Notes: generated by a model not told the origin, from the sequence alone. A DNA stretch of 64,000 nucleotides from Henriciella pelagia (GCF_002088945.1 NZ_NCSU01000011.1:744001-808000); one strand, 5' to 3'. Positions 1 through 9,390 are shown, counted from the stretch's first letter. A program made the numbers and translations.

Positions 1-405
1 TTGTACGGTCAGGATGATGCCGCTCACTACAATCAGGCTCGCGATGTAAAAGGCATACCCATCGGCAGGCAGTGTCGACCAGCTGCCGGTCGGCACCATG
101 TCCGGCCAGGCAATGGCGAGCCCCAGGATGACTGCGATATGCACCAGCTGGTCGAGACCGAACGCCCACAGCCTGTCCGGCAGGAGCCAGGTCTTCACCG
201 CATCCATGGCGATATGTGTCGCCAGCAGGATGAACAGTAGCAAGGTCGGTGCGGCGCCAAGCAGCAGGACGGTGACCGCCAGGACGATGAGTGCGTGCCC
301 GGCCAGAACCAGCGGGTTGCGCTTGTTGCGAATGACGAGGCCCGGCTGCAGCGGAAAATCAGCGACGAGATGCGCGCACAGGAGAGCGATGAGTGTCTCT
401 GTCAT
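1..405 (-). CDS. DUF3307 family membrane protein (C-terminus beyond window)
   Basis: The frame is open from an ATG at 405 to the window edge, so the 3' end is missing. The visible 135 residues start MTETLIALLCAHLVADFPLQ, the usual opening of DUF3307 proteins with an HLxADFxLQ motif. Hydrophobic segments lie near residues 30-55, 85-100 and 118-134, so it is an inner-membrane protein of unknown function. A GGGAGG ribosome site sits just upstream of the ATG. It follows the SatD-like gene by 94 bases on the same strand, and I infer one operon, since SatD-like and DUF3307 genes are often neighbours in bacteria. The family call is fairly secure; the function is not known. Confidence 0.8.
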   Translation of the reverse strand, partial: MTETLIALLCAHLVADFPLQPGLVIRNKRNPLVLAGHALIVLAVTVLLLGAAPTLLLFILLATHIAMDAVKTWLLPDRLWAFGLDQLVHIAVILGLAIAWPDMVPTGSWSTLPADGYAFYIASLIVVSGIILTVQ

Positions 406-499
406 TCGGCCCTCCCGCCTCCGCTCCTGACAAGTCTATCGGTTTGTCTGCGCGCTGACAGCCCTTTTTCTGGTTCGAAAAATCTCTGCCTGGGAAAAC

Positions 500-1201
500 C
501 TATGCGGCCAGCTCGACCTGCCAGTCAGTCTCCTCAAACGCCGCCAGTGCCTCCAGCAGTGCGCGCCAGCCAGCCCCGCCCAGCGATGCCGTCACCGTCT
601 GCTTGGCGACCGGCGGGTCCAGCATTCGCGACAGGTCTTCATGTGTGGCATTCGGGTGCAGCAGAGCAAGCGCGGCAACTTCCGACTGGCGACGCGTCCA
701 GCCGCGCACGATCTCGCTGGCAAGGTGCAGACTGGCCGCGACCCATCGCGTCATGGCGCCGGCGCGCTCAGGCAGCACCGCTGTCATGTCGAAATAGCCC
801 GTCATTCCTTCCAGGGCACGACCAGACAGCGTGAATGCCTCACCGACGGACAGGGAAAGCTTTTCGCCATTGATCTCGTCACATCCACCCACTGCGATCG
901 CGATGCGCGTGTCGGCTCCATGTTTCGCCCGCAAGGTGGCCCGCAGGAAGAGCGCCAGCCTGAGGGCGAGCGCCTGCTCGGTTAAAAGCAGCTGCCAGCC
1001 ATCACCGCGATACATGTCGATATCCGCGGCCCGGTCCATCCGGGCTTCGACCGAGCTCTTGTATCCATTGCAAAAGACTTCAGCCGCTTCTTGCAGCCCC
1101 GCTCGAACCCCGGACAGGGTCTCGGCCGACATGCCGCTGGATGCGATGATGTCTCCGGTCAGGACGGCATAAACTGCAGGAGCAGATTGCGGAGTGGACA
1201 C
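500..1201 (-). CDS. SatD family protein with C-terminal helix-turn-helix-like region
   Basis: A protein of about 233 residues. The N-terminal part has the motif VYAVLTGDIIASSGM seen at the start of SatD-family proteins, and the middle resembles a nucleotide-cyclase-like fold (YRGDGWQ, then RIAIAVGG). The last 70 residues (from RRQSEVAALALL) look like a helix-turn-helix that could bind DNA. I chose the GTG at 1201 because AAAGGG lies about 7 bases upstream; a TTG at 1222 would add seven residues. A sigma70-like promoter carrying a perfect dyad lies directly upstream, which suggests autoregulation. It precedes the DUF3307 gene. SatD was named for a role at a streptococcal acid-stress locus; the biochemical function here is unknown. 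Confidence 0.7.
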   Translation of the reverse strand: MSTPQSAPAVYAVLTGDIIASSGMSAETLSGVRAGLQEAAEVFCNGYKSSVEARMDRAADIDMYRGDGWQLLLTEQALALRLALFLRATLRAKHGADTRIAIAVGGCDEINGEKLSLSVGEAFTLSGRALEGMTGYFDMTAVLPERAGAMTRWVAASLHLASEIVRGWTRRQSEVAALALLHPNATHEDLSRMLDPPVAKQTVTASLGGAGWRALLEALAAFEETDWQVELAA

Positions 1202-1228
1202 GACCCAACCCTTTGACAGCAAAAATAC

Positions 1229-1264
1229 ACTGTCTTGTATATGACAGTCTTTTTAATATGTCAA
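1229..1264 (-). promoter_or_regulatory. Predicted promoter with overlapping dyad operator for satD-like/DUF3307 operon
   Basis: Read on the minus strand there is TTGACA (1264-1259), a 17-base spacer and TATACA (1241-1236), a near-consensus sigma70 promoter. A perfect inverted repeat, ACTGTC-N8-GACAGT, occupies 1229-1248 and straddles the -10 box. A further TGTC half-site lies at 1214-1217, close to the chosen GTG. This arrangement is typical of a repressor operator. The regulator is not identified; the SatD-like product itself, which ends in a helix-turn-helix-like region, is a natural candidate. Confidence 0.6.
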
Positions 1265-1274
1265 GATCGGTCAG

Positions 1275-2201
1275 TTACTTGCCCGCGCACCAGCGCATGA
1301 TTGCCTTCTGCGCGTGAAGGCGGTTTTCCGCCTCATCGAACACCAGCGAATTCGGCCCGTCGATCACCTCACTGTCGACCTCTTCGCCGCGGTGGGCTGG
1401 CAGACAGTGCAGGAACTTCGCGCCTGTCTGAGCAAGGTCCATCAGTTCTTCGGTGACGGCATAGGCTTCAAGCTCTTCAAGCCGCTCCTCAGCATCCACA
1501 TCGCCCATCGAGACGAATGTATCGGCGATCACGACGTCTGCGCCTTCGACCGCGTCTTCGGCGGTGTCGAACAGTTCGATCCGGCCCTGCATCTCTCGTG
1601 CAAGCTCGACATCATCCTCGTCCGGGGCATAGCGGTCCGGCGTACCGATCGCGAGCGTGAAGCCGAATTTTGGCGCAGCGTGAATGAAGCTGGAGCAGAC
1701 ATTATTACCGTCACCGACCCATGCCAGCCGCGCCCCCTTCAGCTCCAGGCCATGTTCCTCCAGCGTCATCAAGTCCGCCATGATCTGGCACGGATGTGAG
1801 CGGTCTGTCAGGCCATTGATCACTGGCACCGTTGCCGCATCGGCGAAATCCTCGACATCGGTATGATCGTTTGCGCGGATCATGATCATGTCGACATAGC
1901 GTGACAGGACGCGGGCCGTATCACCGATGCTCTCGCCGCGCCCAAGTTGCATGTCGCCAGCATTAAGGACAATGCTCGAGCCACCGAGCTGACGGATCCC
2001 GACGTCAAAGCTGGTGCGTGTCCGCGTCGAGGACTTCTCGAAGATCATTGCGAGGATATGCCCGTCAAGCGGTGCACCCTCGTCCACCAGCCCCTTCGGC
2101 CAGCCGTCACGCGCCCGTTTCGCTGCATGCGCCTCGTCCAGAATTGCCCGAAGCTCGCTTGCTTCGAGTTGCCAGAGATCGAGAAAATGTCGTATCGCCA
2201 C
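1275..2201 (-). CDS. argF: Ornithine carbamoyltransferase
   Basis: A protein of 308 residues, the usual size for this enzyme, which makes citrulline from ornithine and carbamoyl phosphate in arginine synthesis. The carbamoyl-phosphate motif is [12 protein letters not shown] (a variant of SxRT), and the ornithine-binding [11 protein letters not shown] loop is near the C-terminus. The frame stays open for 150 codons upstream, but the GTG at 2201 is favoured because AGGAGG lies 8 bases before it and the homology begins there ([11 protein letters not shown]). It reads away from the zntB-like gene. argD, the aminotransferase of the same pathway, lies about 10 kb away rather than next door. Confidence 0.95.
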   Translation of the reverse strand: MAIRHFLDLWQLEASELRAILDEAHAAKRARDGWPKGLVDEGAPLDGHILAMIFEKSSTRTRTSFDVGIRQLGGSSIVLNAGDMQLGRGESIGDTARVLSRYVDMIMIRANDHTDVEDFADAATVPVINGLTDRSHPCQIMADLMTLEEHGLELKGARLAWVGDGNNVCSSFIHAAPKFGFTLAIGTPDRYAPDEDDVELAREMQGRIELFDTAEDAVEGADVVIADTFVSMGDVDAEERLEELEAYAVTEELMDLAQTGAKFLHCLPAHRGEEVDSEVIDGPNSLVFDEAENRLHAQKAIMRWCAGK

Positions 2202-2516
2202 CGCCGAAACCTCCTGCCGTCTCAGGAAAACCAAAGGCCGCGCCTTAATGTAAAATCCGGTCGCTGCATAGGTCAGCGCATAAATTCGCCTGTGCGGGAA
2301 CCAGACACACAACCGCGAATTTCCTATCAGTCGAGCAACACAGGCATGTGTGGCTTCACCCATGGATTGAGTGCTACAGGCTATGGTCTGTTTCCGACAG
2401 GCTGAGGAAGCCAGGGACGGACCAATGACCGGCCTCCGAGCTCGCCTGCGCACCGCCCTCATGAGCGAGGTCGGCTTCTGCTTGTCTCGCAGCGGTTCTA
2501 GCCTAAACTCCTGACG
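2202..2516. other. Intergenic region between argF and zntB-like gene
   Basis: A 315-base divergent spacer. It must contain the argF promoter (minus strand) and that of the zntB-mscS pair (plus strand), but neither shows a convincing -35/-10 pair. The open frame running upstream of argF through this region lacks a ribosome site and family resemblance, so I treat it as non-coding. No RNA gene, repeat or riboswitch was recognised. Confidence 0.5.
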
Positions 2517-3536
2517 ATGAAGGACGCCACGCCAGAGACGCCGAGTTCCCCGGATGATCCGCCCGCCGACGGCCCGCTTCTGTTTGGCTGCATCCTTGAC
2601 GGTCAGGGCGGCTGCTCCACGGTCGACTGGGCGACGGCAATGGACTGGCAACCCTCAGGCGACGCACAGACGCTCTGGCTGCACCTTGATCGCGTCCATG
2701 ACGGGCTCGACACCTGGCTGGAAAACAAGCTCAACCTGAACGAGGCCACGGCAGAGCTTCTATTGTCCAATGAGACCCGCCCTCGAGCCTTCAAGGAAGG
2801 CGAAGCGCTCATCACCGTCCTGCGCGGCATCAACTTCAATCCAGGTGCCGAGCCGGAAGACATGATTGCCATGCAGATCTGGTGTGATGGCAACCGCCTG
2901 ATCACGCTCAGGCGTCGCAGGCTCCAGACCCCTCGGGATATCTTCGCACGGCTGACCGACGACGCAGGTCCGCACACCGCGGGCGACCTCTTCACGGATC
3001 TTGTCGAGCAGATGGTGGTGAAGATGAACCGCGCCATTGTCGAGATGAATGAGCGCATCGACGAGATGGAAGACGACGCCGACAGCGACATCGATGACCT
3101 GCTGACCGAAATCGCCGACATCCGCCGCAACTGCCTCGCCCTGAAGCGGTACATGTCCCCTCAGCGAGATGCGTTTTTGGTCATCCAGCGCGATCCGCCG
3201 GCATGGCTGTCGGAGAAAAACCTGACAGGTATCCGCGAGACCGGCGAACGCCTGCAACGCTATCTGGACGATCTCGACGTCTCCAAGGAGAGCGCGCTCG
3301 TCCTGCAGGATGACCTTAACAATCGGGCCGCCGCGAAGATGAACCAGACCATGTACATGCTGTCGATCGTAGCGGCGATCTTCTTGCCACTCGGCTTCAT
3401 AACCGGCCTGCTCGGCATCAATGTCGGCGGCATGCCTGGCGTTGATTCCGGCTATGCCTTCTGGATCACCGTCGGCATGCTGGCCCTTATGATAGGCCTT
3501 CAATTCTGGATATTCAGGAAACTCAAATGGCTGTGA
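2517..3536 (+). CDS. ZntB/CorA-type divalent cation transporter
   Basis: A protein of 339 residues, the normal length for the CorA/ZntB family. A large acidic cytoplasmic domain is followed by a long helix (about 150-280) and two C-terminal transmembrane helices (about 283-305 and 315-333). The loop after the first helix carries [12 protein letters not shown], the GIN-type signature in the form typical of ZntB-like zinc transporters. Its stop overlaps the start of the mscS gene by 10 bases, so the two are probably co-translated. The cation (Zn2+ rather than Mg2+) is inferred from family resemblance only. Confidence 0.88.
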   Translation: MKDATPETPSSPDDPPADGPLLFGCILDGQGGCSTVDWATAMDWQPSGDAQTLWLHLDRVHDGLDTWLENKLNLNEATAELLLSNETRPRAFKEGEALITVLRGINFNPGAEPEDMIAMQIWCDGNRLITLRRRRLQTPRDIFARLTDDAGPHTAGDLFTDLVEQMVVKMNRAIVEMNERIDEMEDDADSDIDDLLTEIADIRRNCLALKRYMSPQRDAFLVIQRDPPAWLSEKNLTGIRETGERLQRYLDDLDVSKESALVLQDDLNNRAAAKMNQTMYMLSIVAAIFLPLGFITGLLGINVGGMPGVDSGYAFWITVGMLALMIGLQFWIFRKLKWL

Positions 3537-5074
3537 CCGGATCGCTTATTCAATTCGCCCAGCAGTCTGTCGACCCGGAGGCCCCGGCAACCGGCTCCAC
3601 CCCCGCAGACGAGGACGACCTGGTCGAGTCCCACCTTGACTGGGCGAGTCTCAAGCAGCAGGCCATCGACGGCTTCGAAAGCTTCCAGCAAAACTTCATA
3701 TCGTGGGGCTCGCTCTGGCAGGCTTGTGCTGTTGTCGGTGCAATATTGCTCGCTTACGTGCTGTCGCGCTATCCGGCAGGCCGGCTGCGCAAGACGGCTG
3801 AAGCGCGCGAGCACAAGGACATCATCCAGCGCCTGACGCATTCGCTCTCCAGCATCGTCTGGCCGGCCTTCACCGTCGTCTTCCTCTGGATCGCTACAGC
3901 GGTTTTCGATGCAATCGGCCTGCCCAATGCCGGGCTGCGCGTGGCGGCCAGCCTGCTCAATGCCTGGATCGTGGTGAGGTTCGTGACTTCGAACATGAAG
4001 CCCGGCTTCTGGCAGACCTTTATTGCCGTGCTCGCCTGGACGATCGCTGCGCTCTATATCCTGCGCCTGCTTGATCCGGTCACTGGCGCGCTCAATGCGG
4101 CGGCCTTTTCGGTTGGCGGCGTGAAAGTCACGGCGCTACGGGTGATCACCTCGATCTTCATTGCCATCGTGGCGCTGTGGATCGGGCGGCTGGCTGGTGA
4201 TGCGGCGCAGTCGCAGCTCGCCTCGACCAAGCAGCTGAACCCTTCCATGGCGGGCCTGCTCGGCCAGGTGCTGAAGATCGGCTTCATGGCCGCGGCCATC
4301 CTGATCGCGCTGTCGACCCTCGGCGTCAATCTGACAGCGCTGACCGTCTTTGGCGGCGCCCTCGGTGTTGGTATCGGTTTCGGCCTTCAGGCAATCTTCT
4401 CGAATTTCATTTCAGGCATCATCATCCTGTTCGAGCGGTCAATAAAGGTCGGCGATTTCATCGAGCTACAATCCGGCGTGACTGGCCTTGTAAAGGAGAT
4501 CAATGTCCGCTCCACGCTGGTCACCACCAACGACAATGTCGACATCCTCGTCCCCAATGAAGAGTTCATCAAGGCGCAGGTCATCAACTGGACGCTGCGC
4601 GATGCCCGCCGCCGTATGCGCATCGAATTCGGTGTCGCCTATGGCACCGACAAGGACCTTGTGAAGAAGGCCGCCCTCGAAGCCGCAGACGCTGTGCCGT
4701 GGACCTTCAGCGGCATCCCGGGCCGTGAACCGCAGGTCTGGCTAACCGGTTTTGGCGACTCGGCCCTCGACTTCGAACTGGTCGTCTGGCTCACCGAAGA
4801 AGCGGTGAAAAAGCCGTCCCGTGTGAAGGCCGATTACTATTGGGAGCTACACACCGCGCTCTACAAGTATGAGATCGAGATCCCCTTCCCGCAGCGCGAC
4901 ATCAACTTCCGCAATGTCGGCGAGTTCACCATGCTCAAGGACGGCGCAAAGGTCAGTGACACCAAGCCGACACCGGCGCCGCCCGAGCACGACACAAAGC
5001 CCTCAGGGAACGCCGAACCATCCGGCGGTTCGAGCGCGCTGAATGATGGCGATGACGGGGATGCAGGCGACTAA
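3527..5074 (+). CDS. MscS family mechanosensitive ion channel
   Basis: A protein of 515 residues, longer than E. coli MscS (286), with extra N-terminal membrane helices. About six hydrophobic segments run from residue 65 to 300. The pore-lining helix appears as FGGALGVGIGFGLQAIFSNFISG, followed by the beta domain motif VGDFIEL and then the C-terminal alpha/beta domain. The last 40 residues are low-complexity, rich in Pro, Asp and Gly. The start codon lies inside the end of the zntB-like gene. The role is release of solutes on hypo-osmotic shock. A small membrane protein gene follows immediately (TAAATG). Confidence 0.92.
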   Translation: MAVTGSLIQFAQQSVDPEAPATGSTPADEDDLVESHLDWASLKQQAIDGFESFQQNFISWGSLWQACAVVGAILLAYVLSRYPAGRLRKTAEAREHKDIIQRLTHSLSSIVWPAFTVVFLWIATAVFDAIGLPNAGLRVAASLLNAWIVVRFVTSNMKPGFWQTFIAVLAWTIAALYILRLLDPVTGALNAAAFSVGGVKVTALRVITSIFIAIVALWIGRLAGDAAQSQLASTKQLNPSMAGLLGQVLKIGFMAAAILIALSTLGVNLTALTVFGGALGVGIGFGLQAIFSNFISGIIILFERSIKVGDFIELQSGVTGLVKEINVRSTLVTTNDNVDILVPNEEFIKAQVINWTLRDARRRMRIEFGVAYGTDKDLVKKAALEAADAVPWTFSGIPGREPQVWLTGFGDSALDFELVVWLTEEAVKKPSRVKADYYWELHTALYKYEIEIPFPQRDINFRNVGEFTMLKDGAKVSDTKPTPAPPEHDTKPSGNAEPSGGSSALNDGDDGDAGD

Positions 5075-5515
5075 ATGGCGGAGGGTTCGTCACACGGCAG
5101 GGGCGTTTTCCGGCTCGAATGGCGAACGCTTTTCTGGGTCGCCGGAATAAATATTCTGCCGACACTAATTTCCTATCCATTCTTTGGTCCCAGTTTCACG
5201 TTCGGCCTGTGGATGATCGCGCTTCTGCCTGCGTCGATAGCGAGTTCCCTAAGTCCGCTCTTGAGGATACCATTCAAATACAAACTCATGCTTTTGGCAG
5301 GTCTGGCGTGCGTCTCCAGCTTCATCGTCTTTTTCGTACTAACGACGCTTGCTGCCGACTATCCACTGCGGGCATCCGGGCTTGTGGCTGCGTCGACGAT
5401 CATTCTACCGTTCATTGATGCCTGCAATGCGGTCCAATATCAGTACCAGATGGCAAAGCGGAAGGGCGTCAATTCCCTTTCCGAATTCTTCGATAGAGAT
5501 CCTGCTACGCTTTAG
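5075..5515 (+). CDS. Small four-helix membrane protein, unknown function
   Basis: A 146-residue protein with about four hydrophobic segments (around 17-35, 42-62, 70-92 and 100-118). It is not a family I recognise. The ATG directly abuts the TAA of the mscS gene, so translation is probably coupled, and the product may act with the channel or simply share its transcript. The region is less G+C-rich than its neighbours. It converges with the S41 protease gene, leaving four bases between the stops. Confidence 0.6.
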   Translation: MAEGSSHGRGVFRLEWRTLFWVAGINILPTLISYPFFGPSFTFGLWMIALLPASIASSLSPLLRIPFKYKLMLLAGLACVSSFIVFFVLTTLAADYPLRASGLVAASTIILPFIDACNAVQYQYQMAKRKGVNSLSEFFDRDPATL

Positions 5516-5519
5516 CTGC

Positions 5520-6797
5520 TCACTGTTTCAGCCAGTCCAGCGCTGCCCTCAATGCCAGATCTTCGCCGTCTCCATTATCCGCAATGACCGGATAAGGCGG
5601 GCGCCACTCATGTCGGCTTTCACCGCGAATGTGCATGAGGTCATAGGTAGGGAACCGGATACTCCAGCCACTGCCGGGCAGTTCGAAACTCTCGATTCCG
5701 CCCGCCAGGCCGGCCATCTCGCTGCCGAAGACGCGCGCACGCCGCATCCCGTCAAAGCCGATGGCCATGCCCTCCCCCATGCTGCCCGTCCAGCGTCCGG
5801 CGAGGACAGCGACACGCCCTCGCACGCGCCATGGGCCTCTGGAGGCGACGTATCTCGTATGATCGCCGCGCCAGCGAGGCCCTGATTTCTGATAGGGTTT
5901 CACTCCGCCGACAAACCGCGCGAGTATGGGTTCAGCGGTCGACGTGCTGCCGCCGCTGGGTGTGTTCCGAAGATCGACAATCCAGCGCCTCGCCCCTTTC
6001 AGTTTTTCCAGTGCTGCGTCGAAAGCAGCGACTGTTTCGCTGCTTCCAAGCCCGTCCTCGATCCGCAGATAGCCGATCTCACCCGGCAACATTTCCGCAG
6101 TGACGAATTCGTCTGCGGCTGGCGGCTCCGGGTTGCCGAGATCAAGGTCCAGCAGGTCCTGCCCGCGCTGGACGCGAACCGTCCGCTCCATCCCGCGATA
6201 CCCAGCTGCCTGCGCATTCAGCGCCCAGTCGAGACGGGCTGACGAGACACTCTCGCCCGCCGCCCGAATACGCTCTGCCGCTTTGGCAAGCGGCGGCTCG
6301 CCATTCATCGTCTGAATGACATCGCCAACCTTCAGGCCTGCAGCGGCGGCACCAGACCCTGGCCGAACGGCAAGCACCACCGGCACACCCGTTTCCATGC
6401 TCAGCCAATAGTCGCTGCCCGACGGCACCAGACGCGGTGATGCCGCCGAATTGGTGTCCAGCGAGATATGATTGTCGTGCAGCTGATCGACCATGCGCTC
6501 CAGCAGGGCAAGGTGCCCCGATGTGGTCTGCGACAGGGGCGAGCGGGCCTCCTGCATGGCAAGCTCGCAGGTCTGCGACCAGACCGCTTCGCGGCTTTCG
6601 AAATAGGCATAGCGCGACCGCACGAGTTCACAGAAGGTAAGGATATCGGTTTCGACTGCGGTCGGAGAGACCGCCTTCGCAGGCGCTTCCAGTGGCTCTG
6701 AATGTGCGACGGAAACTTGCGCAAACAACGCGGCCAGGAACAGTCCGAAAACCGTCCAGATCCCGTCCAGAAACGGTCTGAAAACAGGACAATTCAC
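5520..6797 (-). CDS. S41 family (C-terminal processing type) peptidase, exported
   Basis: A protein of about 425 residues. It begins with a hydrophobic export signal (IWTVFGLFLAALFAQVSVAHS), followed by a helical region, a PDZ domain (VLAVRPGSGAAAAGLKVGDV) and a tail-specific protease domain. The catalytic serine is probably that of GRWTGSMGEGMA. I chose a GTG at 6797, downstream of GAGGGAG; the frame continues 27 codons further but would then overlap the lapA-like gene. Family members act in the periplasm on misfolded or tail-tagged proteins. The substrate here is unknown. It is probably co-transcribed with the small LapA-like gene 28 bases upstream. Confidence 0.85.
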   Translation of the reverse strand: MNCPVFRPFLDGIWTVFGLFLAALFAQVSVAHSEPLEAPAKAVSPTAVETDILTFCELVRSRYAYFESREAVWSQTCELAMQEARSPLSQTTSGHLALLERMVDQLHDNHISLDTNSAASPRLVPSGSDYWLSMETGVPVVLAVRPGSGAAAAGLKVGDVIQTMNGEPPLAKAAERIRAAGESVSSARLDWALNAQAAGYRGMERTVRVQRGQDLLDLDLGNPEPPAADEFVTAEMLPGEIGYLRIEDGLGSSETVAAFDAALEKLKGARRWIVDLRNTPSGGSTSTAEPILARFVGGVKPYQKSGPRWRGDHTRYVASRGPWRVRGRVAVLAGRWTGSMGEGMAIGFDGMRRARVFGSEMAGLAGGIESFELPGSGWSIRFPTYDLMHIRGESRHEWRPPYPVIADNGDGEDLALRAALDWLKQ

Positions 6798-6825
6798 GGC
6801 CAGCCGCGCTCCCTCGCCTAACGGG

Positions 6826-7014
6826 CTAGTGGCGAAACCTGACGGTCTTGCCGAGCGCGAAGCCGACAAGGACCGCAATCAGGATCAGGAAAATGCGCCG
6901 GGTCTCGAAGCCCATGCCCAGGAAGTTGACCTGGATCACGGCCATGTTCTGGAGGGCGAAAACCGCCAGCAGGGCAAGCAGGATCAGGGCGAGCCAGGTT
7001 TTCGCGGATTTCAT
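6826..7014 (-). CDS. LapA-like (DUF1049) small membrane protein
   Basis: A 62-residue protein with two transmembrane helices and the DUF1049/LapA pattern (ALQNMAVIQVNFLGMGFE). Lipopolysaccharide assembly protein A of E. coli belongs to this family and works with LapB, but no LapB-type gene is next to it here. The ATG at 7014 is preferred because GAAGAGG lies 5 bases upstream; an in-frame ATG at 7029 is possible. It is divergent from the YihY gene and lies upstream of the S41 protease. Confidence 0.8.
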   Translation of the reverse strand: MKSAKTWLALILLALLAVFALQNMAVIQVNFLGMGFETRRIFLILIAVLVGFALGKTVRFRH

Positions 7015-7122
7015 GTCGGCCTCTTCCATTCAGTCTCTTGTCCCGGCCAGTAGGGGATGGCGCAGCCGCAGCGTCAAGTCCGAGCACCGGAACAGCTGCA
7101 TGCACACGGCGTTGTTCTGACA

Positions 7123-8082
7123 ATGAACGCGTTGAAACTCCTCAGGAAAATAAAGGCAGCGCCCGTCTATCGGCGCCGCTTTCGTCCGGTCACAAGCCTG
7201 ATCGCGCGCACAGCCGGACGGCTTGGACGCGATGATGTTGCGCTGGTGTCCGGCGGCGTCGCCTTTTACGCCTTCCTGTCCATATTTCCGGCTGTCGCTG
7301 CGGCGCTAATGGTCTGGGGCATTTTCACGACGTCGGCAGACCTGCGCGAATATTTCGAGGTGTTGCAGCCCCTCCTGCCCGATGAAGCCTATACACTGAT
7401 CACCGACCAGATGATCCGCATCGCCGAGTCGCAATCGGCTGGCCTGTCATGGGGCGCCCTGATCTCGCTCATCATTGCGCTCTGGTCTGCCTCGCGCGGT
7501 GCCAATGCCCTGCTTCAGGCTGTGGAAGTTACCTATGACCGGCCGGCAAAGCGTGGCTTCATCGAACAGAACCTGCTTGCGATTGGCTTCACCGCCGGAG
7601 CAATCGTATTTGCTATCGTATCGCTCGCGGCTATTGGGGCCGTGCCTCCCATTATAGAAGCCCTCCAGCTTGGTGCCATTCTCGACGCACTGCTGCGTAT
7701 CGCGAGATGGCTCGGAATGATCGCGCTCTTCCTGCTGGGCATCTATGCCTTCCTGCGAACGGCACGCCCGCACCGGACACGAGCGCAGGAACGGACCGCC
7801 AGGCCTATCCTGCCCGGCGCTCTTGTGGCCGCGGGCATCTGGCTCGTCGCTTCGGTTGGGTTCTCATTCTACCTGTCAGCCTTTGCCAACTACAATGAGA
7901 CGTTCGGATCGCTCGGCGCGGTTGCAGCGCTGCTGATGTGGCTCTGGCTTTCTGCGTTCGCTATCTGCACGGGCGCCGAAACAAATGGCGTCCTCAGCCG
8001 CAAGGATCGCGGCCTTGATACCGAAACAGCCTTCGAGCAAGCTCCGGAGCCCGAAGAAGAGCATCCGAAAAAGCACAATTGA
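7123..8082 (+). CDS. YihY/UPF0761 family inner-membrane protein
   Basis: A protein of 319 residues from the ATG at 7123 (start MNALKLLRKIK). About six transmembrane helices and the family pattern DVALVSGGVAFYAFLSIFPAVAA identify the YihY family, once misnamed ribonuclease BN. FGSLGAVAALLMWLWLSAFAI near the end is also typical. The function is unsettled; a transporter or exporter role has been proposed. The charged tail (EQAPEPEEEHPKKHN) is cytoplasmic by prediction. An upstream in-frame start would add 22 residues that do not resemble the family. Confidence 0.88.
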   Translation: MNALKLLRKIKAAPVYRRRFRPVTSLIARTAGRLGRDDVALVSGGVAFYAFLSIFPAVAAALMVWGIFTTSADLREYFEVLQPLLPDEAYTLITDQMIRIAESQSAGLSWGALISLIIALWSASRGANALLQAVEVTYDRPAKRGFIEQNLLAIGFTAGAIVFAIVSLAAIGAVPPIIEALQLGAILDALLRIARWLGMIALFLLGIYAFLRTARPHRTRAQERTARPILPGALVAAGIWLVASVGFSFYLSAFANYNETFGSLGAVAALLMWLWLSAFAICTGAETNGVLSRKDRGLDTETAFEQAPEPEEEHPKKHN

Positions 8083-8165
8083 CGATTGGCGCGCCCCAAC
8101 GTCACCTCTTGCCGAATGGTGGGCGACCGATACGCTCGCGCCAGAGAAACGAACGAGGACGCGTC

Positions 8166-8777
8166 ATGAAGCTCTACAGTTCCGTAGGCCCGAACCCCCA
8201 GGTTGTTCGCACCTTCATGGCCGAGCGCGGCGTAACCGTGGACCTGGTTGATATTGACCTGATGGGCGGGGAGAACCGGAAGGACGACTATCTCAAGATC
8301 AATCCGGCCGGCCAGCTGCCCGCGCTTGTGCTGGCGGATGGAACGCTGATCACAGAGATCACCGCAATCTGCGAATATCTTGATGAGATCAGCCCGGGCG
8401 ACAGCCTGATCGGCAATACGCCCGAAGAGCGCGCGGTCACGCGCCGCTGGATGCGCTGGACGGACTTCGAAGTAATTGATCCGATGACGCGCGCCTTTCG
8501 CTATTCCGAAGGCATTCAGCTTTTCCAGAGCCGCATGCCCTGCTTCCCGGATGCCGCTCCCGGCCTGAAGGAGTGCGTCAAGGAAGCGCTGCGCTGGCTC
8601 AACGGCCAGATGGATGGCAAGACCTGGCTCGCCGGTGACCGCTTCACCCTTGCCGACATCCTGTTGTTTTCCTTCGTCGCCTTTGGCGGACAGGTCGGCC
8701 AGCCACTTGACCGGGACCTGACCAACCTCGCCGCCTGGTATGACCGCATGGCGGAGCGGGAAAGTGTGAAGGCATGA
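8166..8777 (+). CDS. Glutathione S-transferase family protein
   Basis: A protein of 203 residues with the two-domain GST architecture. The thioredoxin-like N-terminal domain has KLYSSVGPNPQVVRTFMAE and the glutathione-binding pair LPALVLADGTLITE, including the cis-Pro. The helical C-terminal domain has the conserved LAGDRFTLADI N-capping motif. GAGGAC precedes the ATG. The family conjugates or reduces electrophiles with glutathione in the cytoplasm; the specific substrate cannot be read from the sequence. It lies 83 bases after the YihY gene on the same strand. Confidence 0.9.
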   Translation: MKLYSSVGPNPQVVRTFMAERGVTVDLVDIDLMGGENRKDDYLKINPAGQLPALVLADGTLITEITAICEYLDEISPGDSLIGNTPEERAVTRRWMRWTDFEVIDPMTRAFRYSEGIQLFQSRMPCFPDAAPGLKECVKEALRWLNGQMDGKTWLAGDRFTLADILLFSFVAFGGQVGQPLDRDLTNLAAWYDRMAERESVKA

Positions 8778-8931
8778 TTTTTCTTTCCTTCCAGCCGTCG
8801 TCACGCCCAATGGCGCTGCCATCAGGGCGCCCATCTCCCGCCATTTCCTGAGCACCCGACCATGAGTTCGGAAGATGGCCCCTCAGACCGCTTCACGGTC
8901 GAGGGTGACGCTATTCTTCAACCTGACGGCT

Positions 8932-9390
8932 TTAACCCTCACCCTCACCTGCCTGTTCGGCGTCGCAGATGGCGATCAGGCGATTGAGTTCGTCGACGAA
9001 ATTGTCGAGGCCGCCGGGGCCGAACTCGGCGTCGATCTTCTGGTTGATCGAGAGCATCTGTTCGCCGGCGCGGTCGATGGCGGACTGTCCGTCTGCCGTG
9101 AGTTTCAGCACCCAGGCGCGGCTGTCGGTTTCACTCCGCCTCTTTTCCAGCATGCCGAGGCCGATGAGACGTTTCACCATGGCCGTGATGGCAGAATCGT
9201 TGAGACGAAGGTCGCGCGCGAGACTGGTCTGGTTCAATTCCTTGGCGGCAGCAACACGGGTGAGCACGCCAAGCTGCGGCGCAGTAATACCCGCCGCCTC
9301 TACCAGTTGCCTGTCCGTCACCTTGCGCAACTGCTGCGCGGCGATCTGCAAGCGGGAGTAGAGCCGCGGATTTTTCGTCTTTGTAACCAT
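8932..9390 (-). CDS. MarR family transcriptional regulator
   Basis: A protein of 152 residues with a winged helix: QTSLARDLRLNDSAITAMVKRLIGLGMLEKRRSETDSRAWVLKLT contains the recognition helix and the DxR wing. The ATG at 9390 has GGGCAGG 3-9 bases upstream; a longer form is possible. It is divergent from an acyl-CoA dehydrogenase gene, and the shared spacer holds a perfect 12-base palindrome. I infer that it represses that gene and itself until a fatty-acid-derived or aromatic ligand binds. Confidence 0.88.
   Translation of the reverse strand: MVTKTKNPRLYSRLQIAAQQLRKVTDRQLVEAAGITAPQLGVLTRVAAAKELNQTSLARDLRLNDSAITAMVKRLIGLGMLEKRRSETDSRAWVLKLTADGQSAIDRAGEQMLSINQKIDAEFGPGGLDNFVDELNRLIAICDAEQAGEGEG

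Noticed and set aside
2202..2651. 150-codon N-terminal extension of argF
   Set aside because: The extension is not OTC-like; AGGAGG before the GTG at 2201 and the normal 308-residue length fix the start.
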